Notes under the pieces: generated by a model | Databases searched by the model: none | Told to the model about the DNA's origin: nothing | What the model saw: the letters and a program-made list of their open reading frames with translations, nothing else | Part shown: one piece after another, positions 1 through 8,996 of the stretch | How positions within the stretch are numbered: the stretch's first letter is position 1 | Layout of the letters: every line of letters starts with the position of its first letter | From: Verrucomicrobiota bacterium | GTDB lineage: Bacteria; Verrucomicrobiota; Verrucomicrobiia; Opitutales; Puniceicoccaceae | NCBI GenBank assembly: GCA_038744685.1 | Contig: JBCDMB010000013.1 | Location: 28,395 to 92,394, forward strand | Direction of reading: 5' to 3' | DNA length: 64,000 nucleotides | Translations under genes and position numbers: made by a program

Positions 1-17
1 CGGGTGCCAGAAATTCG

Positions 18-83
18 CGCGGCATCGTGCAAGCACGAGCCCTACACGTTTTTCTAACGTAGGGCCTCTGCTTGTAGAGTGCC
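18..83. repeat. REP-like inverted repeat pair, plus a degenerate copy
   Basis: Two copies of a short palindromic repeat stand in opposite orientation here, at 18-45 and 58-83, with a third degenerate copy near 117-141. The first has the core TCGTGC-AA-GCACGA between GGCA and GCCCTAC. The second has GTAGGGC, then the stem CTCTGC-TT-GTAGAG. They belong to a repeat family found at most operon boundaries in the window. No gene is seen before base 227. Confidence 0.75.
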
Positions 84-226
84 TCTTGTGTTGGCGGCTA
101 CGTCTACCCTGAATCTGCAAGGCGTCGTGCACGAGTCCGACAGAAATGCATCATAATCTAGAACAAGTTCCTCTGGTTTTTCGCTTTTGCGCACTTCTCC
201 ATTTCTCCCATGACATCTAGGCTTCT

Positions 227-2449
227 TTGGTGAAAGTTGACATAGACTGGCCCGCGTTCCTTTCCAGACATGATATGTTTTGGACTCGCCCTCCCCAAAA
301 CGAGTTTGAAGGAGCTTGGTTGGGAAACGGGATGGTGGGTTGCATGCTTTGGACCGAAGAGGGAGAACTCCGTTTGCAAGTCTTTCGTGGCGATATCGAA
401 GATCATCGCGACTTTGAGTACGGCTACGTCGGGTATACGCGTTCGCGCCTTCAGGTCGGCTCGTTTTACTTTCCGCTCAAGGGAGATCCGAACGCCTGCA
501 ATCTTCGTCTTGATCTCTACAGGGCAACACTTGTGGGAAAAATCGGCGACTATGAGATTAAGCTCTTCGTCCATACCCATGATCCGATAATCTCTTGTGA
601 GGTAAAGGGAGCCGATGCGAGCGCGTGGCGATGGGCTCCGGCGAAGGCCGAACCGACCCGTCCCGACCCTCCAACGACGGAGGAATTAGTGGATGCTTAC
701 ATGGAGAACTACCGAGTCTCTCGCCGGATCAAGAGATGGACTCCGAATCCGTCAGCTAGCATCACGCGTTCCGGTCCAGTCACTACCTCTGTTCAGGATT
801 TGCTCGGTGGAGGGCAACACGCAGTTGCCTGGAAAACAGAAGACGAGCGACTGCTCATTAGCGTGTGTAAGTCGTTTCCCAAAAACAGTGTCTGGCACAA
901 GGCAGAGTTGGGCGCGGCCGAGACACAGGCGAGAAATTGGTTGGAAAAGGAGTTTACGGAAGACTGGGAACGATCTCACTTAGAATGGTGGGCCAACTAC
1001 TACCCAAAGAGTTTCGTCAGTCTGCCGGACGAACAGGTCGAGACCGTTTACTGGACACAGGTCTACAAGATGGCCTCGGCGACCCGCGGTCACTATCCGA
1101 TGGCCGACACCGCTGGAATTTGGCAGACGCCATCCGCCTGGCCCTACATCACTTGGAATCTCAACGTCCAACTGACCTACCTCCCCTACTACGTTTCCAA
1201 CCGGTTTGAACTAGCGGAGTCTTTGATCCATTCGCTTTGGACCTGCCGGGAAAACCTTCGAAAGAATATCCGTCCGGTTGAGTGGCAGGAGGGCGCCTAC
1301 TGGGTCGGGTTGGCGACGGGTAGTGATCTCGACAACCCGTGGGATATGGATCAGCGCGATTTGCACAAAGGATCCTGTGGAAATCTGATTTGGGCACTGC
1401 ATTGCGTGTGGCTGCACGGTCGTCACTCGATGGATGCCGAGTTAATGAACGAGCGACTCGTTCCACTTTTGCGCGGTGCGGTCACCTACGTTTGCCACCT
1501 TTTACAGGAAGAGGACGATGGCCTCCTTCACCTCATGGAGACCTTTAGTCCCGAATTCGGCGCAACCACCGATGCGACCTACGATCTGGCGCTTCTCAAA
1601 TGGGGCCTGAAGACTCTGCTCGAGTTGGCGCCGACCGATGATGCAAAACGCCCATACTGGAAAGACGTGTTGGATCGTTTGCCCGGCTACGCGGTCGATA
1701 AAAACGGCTTTCGGATTGGGCGAGACGCTTCTTTCGACCGCGCCCATCGCCATTCCTCGCACCTCTTGCAGGTGTATCCCTTGTTCGAAGTTACCAGGGA
1801 GCAACCCGAATCACGGGCGCAGATCGAAAGATCGATTCAGCATTTTTACACCATCAACCAAGCTGAATACGACAGAACAGGACACTGGGACGGCTTCTCT
1901 GCTTACACCTGGACGGCGCTCGCTTCCCTCTCAGCCGCCATCGGAAATGGTGATGACGCTCTCCGCTATCTGAGAGGGTTTATCAGCTATGATCGGGTTC
2001 ATGCCAATAGTCTCTACGGCGAGTGGGGGCCCTGTCTGGAGTCGCCTCTCTCGGCGGCACAGTGTGTTCACGATATGCTCCTTCAAAGTTGGGGTGGCAT
2101 CATTCGCCCCTTCCCAGCGATGCCCTCGGAGTGGACCAGTGCTGTCTTCCATAGACTTTCAGCGGAAGGCGGTTTCGACGTCAGTTCGGAGTGGAAACGT
2201 TCGAAGCTGCATTGGCTGGTTATAGCGAGCCGAGCAGGATCAACGTGCAAAGTCTTGGCCAGTAATTTTGAGGGGATGACTTTCACGGTAGACGGGAAGA
2301 ACGAACCGTTTCCAAGAACGGATAATGGCCTCCTTGTTTTCAATTTGCAGAAAGGGCAAACCGCCCAGTTTTGCCCGCCATCAGTCCAACCTTCAATCGA
2401 ACCGCTTCCTTCGCGTGGGGACCGAAGAAACTGGTATGGCCTCCACTAG
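227..2449 (+). CDS. GH95-like glycosidase (alpha-L-fucosidase/galactosidase family), cytoplasmic
   Basis: The 740-residue product looks like family GH95, which removes alpha-L-fucose or alpha-L-galactose from oligosaccharides. Evidence: an N-terminal GH95-type sandwich region (GAWLGNGMVG near residues 29-38); NLN at 311-313, matching the paired Asn of the GH95 active site; SPE with Glu443, matching the general acid region; HRHSSHL from residue 507; and MLLQSWGG near 620. The stretch that normally reads DGNFG before MLLQS is replaced by GPCLESPLSAAQ, so the Asp usually found there is not visible and activity or specificity may differ. No signal peptide is seen, so it probably acts on imported oligosaccharides. 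The start is uncertain: TTG 227 or GTG 230 opens the frame, and the first in-frame ATG is at 275. It is the first gene of an operon with GH2 and GH29 genes. Confidence 0.8.
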   Translation: MVKVDIDWPAFLSRHDMFWTRPPQNEFEGAWLGNGMVGCMLWTEEGELRLQVFRGDIEDHRDFEYGYVGYTRSRLQVGSFYFPLKGDPNACNLRLDLYRATLVGKIGDYEIKLFVHTHDPIISCEVKGADASAWRWAPAKAEPTRPDPPTTEELVDAYMENYRVSRRIKRWTPNPSASITRSGPVTTSVQDLLGGGQHAVAWKTEDERLLISVCKSFPKNSVWHKAELGAAETQARNWLEKEFTEDWERSHLEWWANYYPKSFVSLPDEQVETVYWTQVYKMASATRGHYPMADTAGIWQTPSAWPYITWNLNVQLTYLPYYVSNRFELAESLIHSLWTCRENLRKNIRPVEWQEGAYWVGLATGSDLDNPWDMDQRDLHKGSCGNLIWALHCVWLHGRHSMDAELMNERLVPLLRGAVTYVCHLLQEEDDGLLHLMETFSPEFGATTDATYDLALLKWGLKTLLELAPTDDAKRPYWKDVLDRLPGYAVDKNGFRIGRDASFDRAHRHSSHLLQVYPLFEVTREQPESRAQIERSIQHFYTINQAEYDRTGHWDGFSAYTWTALASLSAAIGNGDDALRYLRGFISYDRVHANSLYGEWGPCLESPLSAAQCVHDMLLQSWGGIIRPFPAMPSEWTSAVFHRLSAEGGFDVSSEWKRSKLHWLVIASRAGSTCKVLASNFEGMTFTVDGKNEPFPRTDNGLLVFNLQKGQTAQFCPPSVQPSIEPLPSRGDRRNWYGLH

Positions 2450-2522
2450 TTCTTGCGGATTTCGTGATCATTTTTCCCAAAACCGTTCTTTTAGTCACAC
2501 CTAACTAGTGTGAAATAGCTCG

Positions 2523-4361
2523 ATGTTCACCCACAACCGAGACACCTTCGATTTAAACGGTGTCTGGAAGTTCAATCCGGACCCTTACCAGCGCTGCCGC
2601 CAGCAAAAATGGTGGCTCAAAGAGGGGGATAACACGAGCTTCTTCCCCTGTTTCAATATTGAAGGATTATGGGACACAAATGTCCCAAGCACTTGGAAGA
2701 AGGAGTTTGAAGAGCTGAAGTGGTATGACGGCCACGCCAACTACGTGAAAGACTTTGAACTGGATAAGGTCCCGGAGGACATGGAGGCCTTTTTGTGTTT
2801 CGATGGGGTTACGTATCGCTCCGAGATTTATCTCAACGGCAAACATGTTGGGGACCATGATTGGGGTTACAGCCCCTTCCAAATGAGAGTCACCAATCTC
2901 CTTTCGAAAAAGAATCGGCTTTTCGTTCTCGTGGACAATTTTATGAGGGAGGATCGAGTGCCCGGCATCCGCTGTGACTGGAACAATGATGGTGGCATTA
3001 CCGGCAAAGTGTCTCTGATATTCGTTCCTAAAATTCATATCCATAACTTTCGCACGAGCACAAAACTGCTTGGCGATTCTGTATCCATTGAGGTAGAGGT
3101 CGATGCCCGGTCCTACGCCGATCCAAATGAAGGAGCGACCCTTCCGATAACGATGGCCATACCCGAGCTCAATCTGGAGGCTCTCATCGAAGTGCCGGTG
3201 AACGGCAAAGCTACCCATACCTTCGAATTGGATCGGGAGAAGACTCGTTTGTGGTCCCCTGAAGACCCCAAGCTCTACCGAACGAAACTGAGCACTCCCT
3301 TCGAGAACCTCGAAGACGAGATCGGCTATCGCGAGATTCGCAGAGACGGACGACAGGTCTTCCTCAACGGAAAGGAATTGCACCTTTACGGAGTGGCGGT
3401 TCATTCCGAATTTCCTGAAACAGGACGTGCGGCAACCCCTGAAGGAATCCAGTTGATGTTGGAGCGGGCACGCAACTTGGGATGCAACTTCCTGCGCTGT
3501 GCCCACTACCCTTACGCCGATGATTTTGCCCGAGCCATGGACAAGGCCGGGATGCTTTGGTGGGAAGAGGTTCCCGTCTACTGGCTGACCCACGTACACG
3601 AAGAGCCCCAACTCGGGTATGCTCTCGGTATGCTACGGGAGATGATTGTCCGCGACTGGAACCGCGCTTCGTTGATTATCTGGTCAGTCTCCAACGAATG
3701 TGCAGGCGATGGCTCGCCAATGGGATCGCACAGTGACTTAGCAGGCGGAAACTATCCCTACTGGGTCGAAGCGACGAAACTGGTGCGAGAACTCGATCCG
3801 AGCCGATTGATCAGCTCCGCCGATTCCGGTTATCGCAAGACAACCAAAAGTAAATGGCAGCCGGATGCCGGAGATGCTTTTGATACCGCCATCAAAGGAG
3901 AGGACTGGCATCCAGGTCACCCCGACGCATTCTACGAACTACTCGATATTCTTGGAGCAAATCTCTACGTCAACAATCCTGGAGATAATCCGACGGCTAC
4001 CGACAAGTTGGTCGAGATGCTCAAACCCTACAACAAGCCGCTCATGATCACCGAGTTCGGATCGATGTCTACAACAGAGGAATCTCCTGAAGGTAGAACC
4101 GCATCTGATTTGGGACATCCTGAAAGACATGCAACCATTCTCCGCGAGGCTTATGAAGCCATGGCAAGCTGTCCGGAAATCATCGGCTACGTCCCTTGGG
4201 CTCTCATGGATGTCCGGGTGCCAATGCACTGGCGTTGGTACAACCGGGGCAGCGGCACTTTCGCCTACGGATTACTGGATAACCAATATGACGAAAAAGC
4301 GGTTTATCAGGTCGTCAAGGAGTGCATCGCTGAAATCAAAGAAGCGACGGGCCAAACATGA
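2523..4361 (+). CDS. GH2 beta-galactosidase/beta-glucuronidase-like enzyme, cytoplasmic
   Basis: This is a retaining glycoside hydrolase of family GH2, 612 residues, with no signal peptide. The order is the usual one: an N-terminal sugar-binding jelly roll (LNGVWKFNPDP near the start, then YRSEIYLNGKHVG), an immunoglobulin-like middle domain, and a TIM barrel. WSVSNE places the acid/base Glu at 392 and ITEFGS places the nucleophile Glu at 511. The short length and overall layout resemble beta-glucuronidases more than long LacZ enzymes, but the sugar cannot be fixed from motifs. The ATG lies 73 bp after the GH95-like gene, and the stop overlaps the next start by 4 bases, which suggests translational coupling with the fucosidase. 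Confidence 0.88.
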   Translation: MFTHNRDTFDLNGVWKFNPDPYQRCRQQKWWLKEGDNTSFFPCFNIEGLWDTNVPSTWKKEFEELKWYDGHANYVKDFELDKVPEDMEAFLCFDGVTYRSEIYLNGKHVGDHDWGYSPFQMRVTNLLSKKNRLFVLVDNFMREDRVPGIRCDWNNDGGITGKVSLIFVPKIHIHNFRTSTKLLGDSVSIEVEVDARSYADPNEGATLPITMAIPELNLEALIEVPVNGKATHTFELDREKTRLWSPEDPKLYRTKLSTPFENLEDEIGYREIRRDGRQVFLNGKELHLYGVAVHSEFPETGRAATPEGIQLMLERARNLGCNFLRCAHYPYADDFARAMDKAGMLWWEEVPVYWLTHVHEEPQLGYALGMLREMIVRDWNRASLIIWSVSNECAGDGSPMGSHSDLAGGNYPYWVEATKLVRELDPSRLISSADSGYRKTTKSKWQPDAGDAFDTAIKGEDWHPGHPDAFYELLDILGANLYVNNPGDNPTATDKLVEMLKPYNKPLMITEFGSMSTTEESPEGRTASDLGHPERHATILREAYEAMASCPEIIGYVPWALMDVRVPMHWRWYNRGSGTFAYGLLDNQYDEKAVYQVVKECIAEIKEATGQT

Positions 4362-5860
4362 ATACCCAATCTCCGCGAACTCCCGGCACTCCGCTGAAGT
4401 TTGACCCGACCCGGGAGTCTCTACAGCAATACAAATGTCCGGAGTGGTTCCGCGATGCGAAATTTGGTATCTGGGCTCATTGGGGGCCACAATCGGTTCC
4501 GATGATTGGAGATTGGTATGCGCGAAACATGTATCTCCAGGGAAATCCCCAGAATCTGCATCACTGTCGCGTATATGGACATCCGTCGAAGTTCGGCTAC
4601 AAGGATCTGGTCAGGCTCTGGAAAGCCGAGAAATTCGATCCGGAGAACCTCGTAGATCTGTATTGCCGCGCAGGTGCGAAGTATGTCTATACCTGCGGAG
4701 CCCATCACGACAACTTCGACTGCTGGGATTCAAAGCATCATGCGTGGAATTCAGTGAACGTCGGACCCGGAAAGGACATCGTGGGCCTTTTCGCAGAAGC
4801 CACTCGCTCCGTCGGCCTGAAGTTTGGAGTCACCGAACACCTCGAGAGGACCTGGAGTTGGTTCAACACGAACAAAGGCTCCGATACCTACGGCCCTTTC
4901 AAGGGTGTCCCGTATGACGGTAACGACCCTGCCTACCAAGACTTTTACCTGGAAAAACACGGCGACTCCTCCCCGTCCTATCCGCAGTCAGCGCCCGAAA
5001 CTTGGATGCGACATTGGCAGGATCGAATGATTGATCTGATCAAACAATATGAGCCGGATCTTTTCTACACCGATGGTGCGATTCCGTTTGGCAAGATCGG
5101 CCTCGAAGTGATGGCCGAGTTTTACAATCAGAACCTCGCCAGCAAAGGCCGCCTGGAGGCCGTCTATGCTTTGAAGGATCATAAACACCTGGAGCGAGTC
5201 GGATACCACGGCGAATATCGCGAAGGGATTGGTGTCCTCGATGTCGAAAGAGGCGTAGTCGATGACATTCATCTCAATCCTTGGCAAACGGACACCTGCA
5301 TCGGTGGCTGGTATTACAAATCCGAAATCGAATACAAGTCTCCGGGAGAGGTCATTTCCATGCTCGTCGATATCGTGAGCAAGAACGGAAATCTTCTTCT
5401 CAACTTCCCGCTCAAGCCCGATGGGACCCTCGACGACGAGGAGATTTGGATCGCCGAGGAAATAGGTCGTTGGATGGACGTGAACGGAGAGGGCATTTAT
5501 GGCACGAGACCGTGGCACATTTACGGCGAGGGACCCACTCGATTGGAATCGGGCCTTTTTGCTGAGGATAAAAAGAAAAAGTTCACCGCTCGTGACATTC
5601 GATTCACGCAAAAAGGCGATGCGCTCTATGCTTGTATCCTCGGTTGGCCGGATAACGGTCGAATCCAAATCGAATCACTCCGGCACCTCAATGATACCCG
5701 ATTGCTCAAGTCCGTTGAGCTCTTGGGTCACGGTCCGGTGGAGTACATTCGACGCGGTGACGAGAACGTTTATGGTGAGAGAGGCTTGATAATTCTCCTT
5801 CCAGAAAAGAAACCATGCTCCCATGCTTGGATACTGAAGATCGAACTGTTACCGGAATAG
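4358..5860 (+). CDS. GH29 alpha-L-fucosidase, cytoplasmic
   Basis: A 500-residue GH29 alpha-L-fucosidase. Visible family marks are WFRDAKFGIWAHWG near residues 28-41, the histidine stretch GAHHDNFDCWDS, the W-N-S-V-N-V-G-P-G-K-D substrate loop, and YTDGAIPFG carrying the catalytic nucleophile Asp239. SKNGNLLLNF later in the barrel is also typical. No signal peptide is present, so it is predicted cytoplasmic, unlike the exported GH29 at 33642-35780. Its ATG overlaps the TGA of the GH2 gene (ATGA). Together with the GH95-like gene it suggests removal of fucose from imported oligosaccharides. It is the last gene of the operon; REP hairpins follow its stop. Confidence 0.92.
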   Translation: MNTQSPRTPGTPLKFDPTRESLQQYKCPEWFRDAKFGIWAHWGPQSVPMIGDWYARNMYLQGNPQNLHHCRVYGHPSKFGYKDLVRLWKAEKFDPENLVDLYCRAGAKYVYTCGAHHDNFDCWDSKHHAWNSVNVGPGKDIVGLFAEATRSVGLKFGVTEHLERTWSWFNTNKGSDTYGPFKGVPYDGNDPAYQDFYLEKHGDSSPSYPQSAPETWMRHWQDRMIDLIKQYEPDLFYTDGAIPFGKIGLEVMAEFYNQNLASKGRLEAVYALKDHKHLERVGYHGEYREGIGVLDVERGVVDDIHLNPWQTDTCIGGWYYKSEIEYKSPGEVISMLVDIVSKNGNLLLNFPLKPDGTLDDEEIWIAEEIGRWMDVNGEGIYGTRPWHIYGEGPTRLESGLFAEDKKKKFTARDIRFTQKGDALYACILGWPDNGRIQIESLRHLNDTRLLKSVELLGHGPVEYIRRGDENVYGERGLIILLPEKKPCSHAWILKIELLPE

Positions 5861-5865
5861 GACAT

Positions 5866-6042
5866 GGTGTCGTGCCCTTCGGCTTCACTCCGGGCCTTGA
5901 GGTCGTAGAAACGGCAAACGGGAAGCCCTACTGGGAGAAATCGATATCAGCGTAGGGCCTTTGCTTGCAAAGCGCCGCCAGCATCACCATGAGGAAGCGT
6001 CTGCTAGAAACCCTGACGGCATCGTGCAAGCACGAGCCCTAC
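5866..6042. repeat. REP cluster between convergent operons, one copy with an inserted palindrome
   Basis: Three copies of the REP family fill the gap between two convergent genes. The copy at 5866-5931 has its loop expanded by a second repeat starting CCCTTCGG. The copy at 5951-5979 has the CTTTGC-TT-GCAAAG stem, and the copy at 6017-6042 the TCGTGC-AA-GCACGA stem. Such hairpins could stop transcription from both sides or stabilise mRNA ends. Confidence 0.75.
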
Positions 6043-6116
6043 GTGGACACCGCGGATCATCTTCAAAGTAATTAACTTTCTCCGCTTCCTCCGAAAATGC
6101 CTAGTCACTGGAGAAC

Positions 6117-8780
6117 TCACAAAGATTCCTCGCTCTGCTTTACCCCGTCGATTACACGTTCGACAGTGACTCTCGTTCGGTTGTTTTCTTTCGTGAAAAT
6201 CAACCGATCGGTTTGCCGGTTCCATTGGAGAATCGCCTCTCCAGTTTCTTCGGAATAGGTAATGGTAGGTAGTTCATCACCCGCGCGATGGGGGATCAGG
6301 AGGACTTTGGAATTCATTTCCTTTCCGTCCCTGCCGATCGAGAGAGCCTTCGTGCTTTTGAGCTGACCTCTTCGGTTGTGATACATCTCCTGATTCACGG
6401 AAATCTCGACCGCCTGATTGATTGTATCTTCTTCATACTTGGTAGGGTCGTAAGCCGCGATTACCTTGCCCCCGAGTGGAACGACCAAAAGTAACGGAGC
6501 ACCCTTCACTGGTCGATCAAGGTTATAGTCGCGCCCCCGTTGATCAAAGGGTCGAATGGTCTCGGCGGTCTCCTGCATCAAAACAACGCCTTCAGCGCCC
6601 TTACGATCTATTGCACGGACCGATAGAGGTAGTTGCATGATCCAGTCATACCGCCGGACTTCGTCATCCATCTTCAAGTCATCCATCACTAACACGTAAG
6701 GATAGTCGCCGTGAACGACTCCGGCACTCCGATAAGCGTACTCAACCGGGCGACCTTTTATCCGCATGGTGGGGCCCCAGTTCATCTGATAGTAACTGTG
6801 GTCCCACAAGCGCGATTTCCAGTTTTGGGTGCCTTTAAAGAACTTCACAATCTCGGGATCGGTATCCACCGATAACTCCCATTTCTCAGCGTAGGGATAG
6901 TTCCAAGTGAAATGAAAAGGCGCGGTCCATTCATAGTCCCAGGCGTTCTTCACGTCTGCGGTTGCCATGGTTAGGATCTTACCGTCGACGGCACCGAGAA
7001 AATCCACTTTGACCGCCCCGGAGTACTGCTCGTTACCATAACCTTCGCCATCGATACGGGGTATGCTATCGAGGCTTGACTGTTTTTGCTGAGGGTCACC
7101 CGTCATCCCCCACATCACACCATCCGCCGCGAGATAGAAGCCTCCTTGATTGAATTGATTGTGGCCAAGATGAACCAGGTCCTGCCGTGCCTCGAAGAAG
7201 AGAAAGAGAGCATCTCTATCCCCAGATGTTCGGACCACCATAGTCCCGCGATCCTCATCGATAAAAGTGGTGGATAGGTCCAAGTGCTCTCGATCCCACT
7301 TCGGCTTCTCATTCCCTTTCGAATCGGTTTCGGGCTGAGCGTCCGTAAAGAAATAGAGGTTATCCATCGAGAGGAAGTTGCTCGCTTCCGATCCTCTGCG
7401 GTAGTTGCGCTTCCCAGCTAGCATTTCCGACCGATAGGTTTCAAACGGGACAATGTCTCTTTCGGAAGCGAATTGAACCCCCAGCCAGTGGTAGGACTCA
7501 TCCTCGGGGTAGAAAGCCAGCATGAAGTGGGGGTCATCAAAACGATAGTGAGCCCAGGTGCCGTTACTGACAGCGAATCCTCCTTGGGGCACCACGATCT
7601 GAGCCTGGGCGTCGCTCAACTTTCTGAGGTGCGGGTGGCCGAATAGATTGGGGCCCATCTCCCTTCTGGCGAGAGCCACCATGGTTAGAATCTGATGCTG
7701 TAAGCCAGCACCAATCTTTCCGTTCGGCTCGAAGATATTGCCCTGGTCGTTGATGCCCCAAGTCAAAAACGCTTCTACATAGGGCACGGCATTTTCAACG
7801 ACCTCCGGATCGTAACCTTCTTCCCCTTCAATGGAAAGGGTGGTCAAAACGTGGGCCAAGTCCCAAGTGTGCCAGTTCGTATCGAACCATCGGGTCGGCC
7901 CGTTCGTCCCATAACCCCTTCGTCCGCTGGTCGCCTTACCGATGACTCGGCGCATGATCTCCTTCTCGTCCTCGGTCATCCAGGGAGCGAGAAGGTCATA
8001 GTTCTGAGCCAGTGTGAAGTTACCGACCAGAGAATGCATGCCCCGCCACTCGTCCGGACCCCGATACCCGTACACCACCGAATTCTCGATGTAATCATCG
8101 ATCAAGGGCTCCCGCAACTTCCAGTAATTCGCCGTCGCTTTCGCTAGGTCGCGCCCCAGTTCGTCATCTCCGTTGAAGTGGGCAAGCAAAGCCGCTCCAT
8201 TGAAGAGACGAGTCAGGTAACCTTTGTGAATGGTGAAACTCCAAGAAGGCTTGTAGCCTTTAAAAATGTGCTTTGGTGAGAAAAATGAATCCTCCGTTAC
8301 ATATTCTTCTTCGCTCCATTCCAGCCCATCGAGATCGCCGGACACGAGCTTGGCATACTGCTTTCCGTCGTCGGACTCAGGATCAAAGAGCGTTCGGTCC
8401 AGAACATACTGGGTATACCAAAGCGCGATCTTCCCCATCTCGTTTTCCTCGAGCCGCTCCTTGAGCATCGGTATATCTTCCGGACTAAACAGAATACGGG
8501 GATGGATGCCAGGGGGCGGCACGGGTGAGCCGAGAATGGACTCATCAAAGCCTTCGTAGTCGTAGTCCTCCAGAGGAACTGTCGGCCACTCGTGCTCCGG
8601 TCCCTCAAAGAGAGCAATCTCCTCTTCCGTCGCAAACTCCTTCCAGTCCCGCTGCTCACTGAGCTGCGGCATACTCTGAGCAAAAGCGTCGGGATCCGAT
8701 AGTCTCTCCGGCGTATCGGCTGCGGTGAGGACCGCAAAAACGCACGCGGACGAAATCTGAAGAATACGAGAAAAAGACAT
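6117..8780 (-). CDS. Exported heparinase II/III-like polysaccharide lyase
   Basis: An 887-residue protein with an N-terminal signal peptide (about residues 1-21). It shares three signatures with four other genes of the window: PGIHPRILFSPEDIP near 90, an A-R-x-D....GH....G-F-Y stretch near residues 535-550, and YPYVLVMDDLK near 697. These fit the alpha/alpha-toroid plus beta-sandwich layout of heparinase II/III-like lyases, which cleave uronate-containing glycans by beta-elimination. A TNWHTWDLAH segment lies where these enzymes carry active-site Asn/His residues. It is exported and likely acts on polymer or long oligosaccharides. It follows the beta-helix gene (216 bp gap) and runs toward the GH95 operon. 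The substrate is unknown. Confidence 0.75.
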   Translation of the reverse strand: MSFSRILQISSACVFAVLTAADTPERLSDPDAFAQSMPQLSEQRDWKEFATEEEIALFEGPEHEWPTVPLEDYDYEGFDESILGSPVPPPGIHPRILFSPEDIPMLKERLEENEMGKIALWYTQYVLDRTLFDPESDDGKQYAKLVSGDLDGLEWSEEEYVTEDSFFSPKHIFKGYKPSWSFTIHKGYLTRLFNGAALLAHFNGDDELGRDLAKATANYWKLREPLIDDYIENSVVYGYRGPDEWRGMHSLVGNFTLAQNYDLLAPWMTEDEKEIMRRVIGKATSGRRGYGTNGPTRWFDTNWHTWDLAHVLTTLSIEGEEGYDPEVVENAVPYVEAFLTWGINDQGNIFEPNGKIGAGLQHQILTMVALARREMGPNLFGHPHLRKLSDAQAQIVVPQGGFAVSNGTWAHYRFDDPHFMLAFYPEDESYHWLGVQFASERDIVPFETYRSEMLAGKRNYRRGSEASNFLSMDNLYFFTDAQPETDSKGNEKPKWDREHLDLSTTFIDEDRGTMVVRTSGDRDALFLFFEARQDLVHLGHNQFNQGGFYLAADGVMWGMTGDPQQKQSSLDSIPRIDGEGYGNEQYSGAVKVDFLGAVDGKILTMATADVKNAWDYEWTAPFHFTWNYPYAEKWELSVDTDPEIVKFFKGTQNWKSRLWDHSYYQMNWGPTMRIKGRPVEYAYRSAGVVHGDYPYVLVMDDLKMDDEVRRYDWIMQLPLSVRAIDRKGAEGVVLMQETAETIRPFDQRGRDYNLDRPVKGAPLLLVVPLGGKVIAAYDPTKYEEDTINQAVEISVNQEMYHNRRGQLKSTKALSIGRDGKEMNSKVLLIPHRAGDELPTITYSEETGEAILQWNRQTDRLIFTKENNRTRVTVERVIDGVKQSEESL

Positions 8781-8914
8781 GGCGGGATTTTTGGGGTTAT
8801 TGTTCGGAAACGGCGGAAGGACGCCTAAATGGCTGATTTCAACAAGGAGACACCCGAACGAAATTCATAATCACGATCGAAATGATGATCGGAATTGCTT
8901 AGTGCTTAAGGTGT

Positions 8915-8945
8915 CGATTACGATTAGGAGCACGATTACGATTAA
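8915..8945. repeat. Short direct repeat in the 8781-8996 intergenic gap
   Basis: The 12-base unit CGATTACGATTA occurs twice, at 8915-8926 and 8933-8944, separated by six bases. The rest of the 216-base gap between two minus-strand genes shows no clear gene or terminator. Confidence 0.5.
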
Positions 8946-8996
8946 GCGGCGTCGAGACCCAGAAATTGAAGACCTACCTGAGCATTTACGACGGTT

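Noticed and set aside
158..580. 140-residue minus-strand frame at the left edge
   Set aside because: Mostly antisense to the GH95-like gene, with no motif.
2667..3611. 314-residue minus-strand frame inside the GH2 gene
   Set aside because: It lies entirely opposite a GH2 gene with intact catalytic motifs and shows no recognisable domain.
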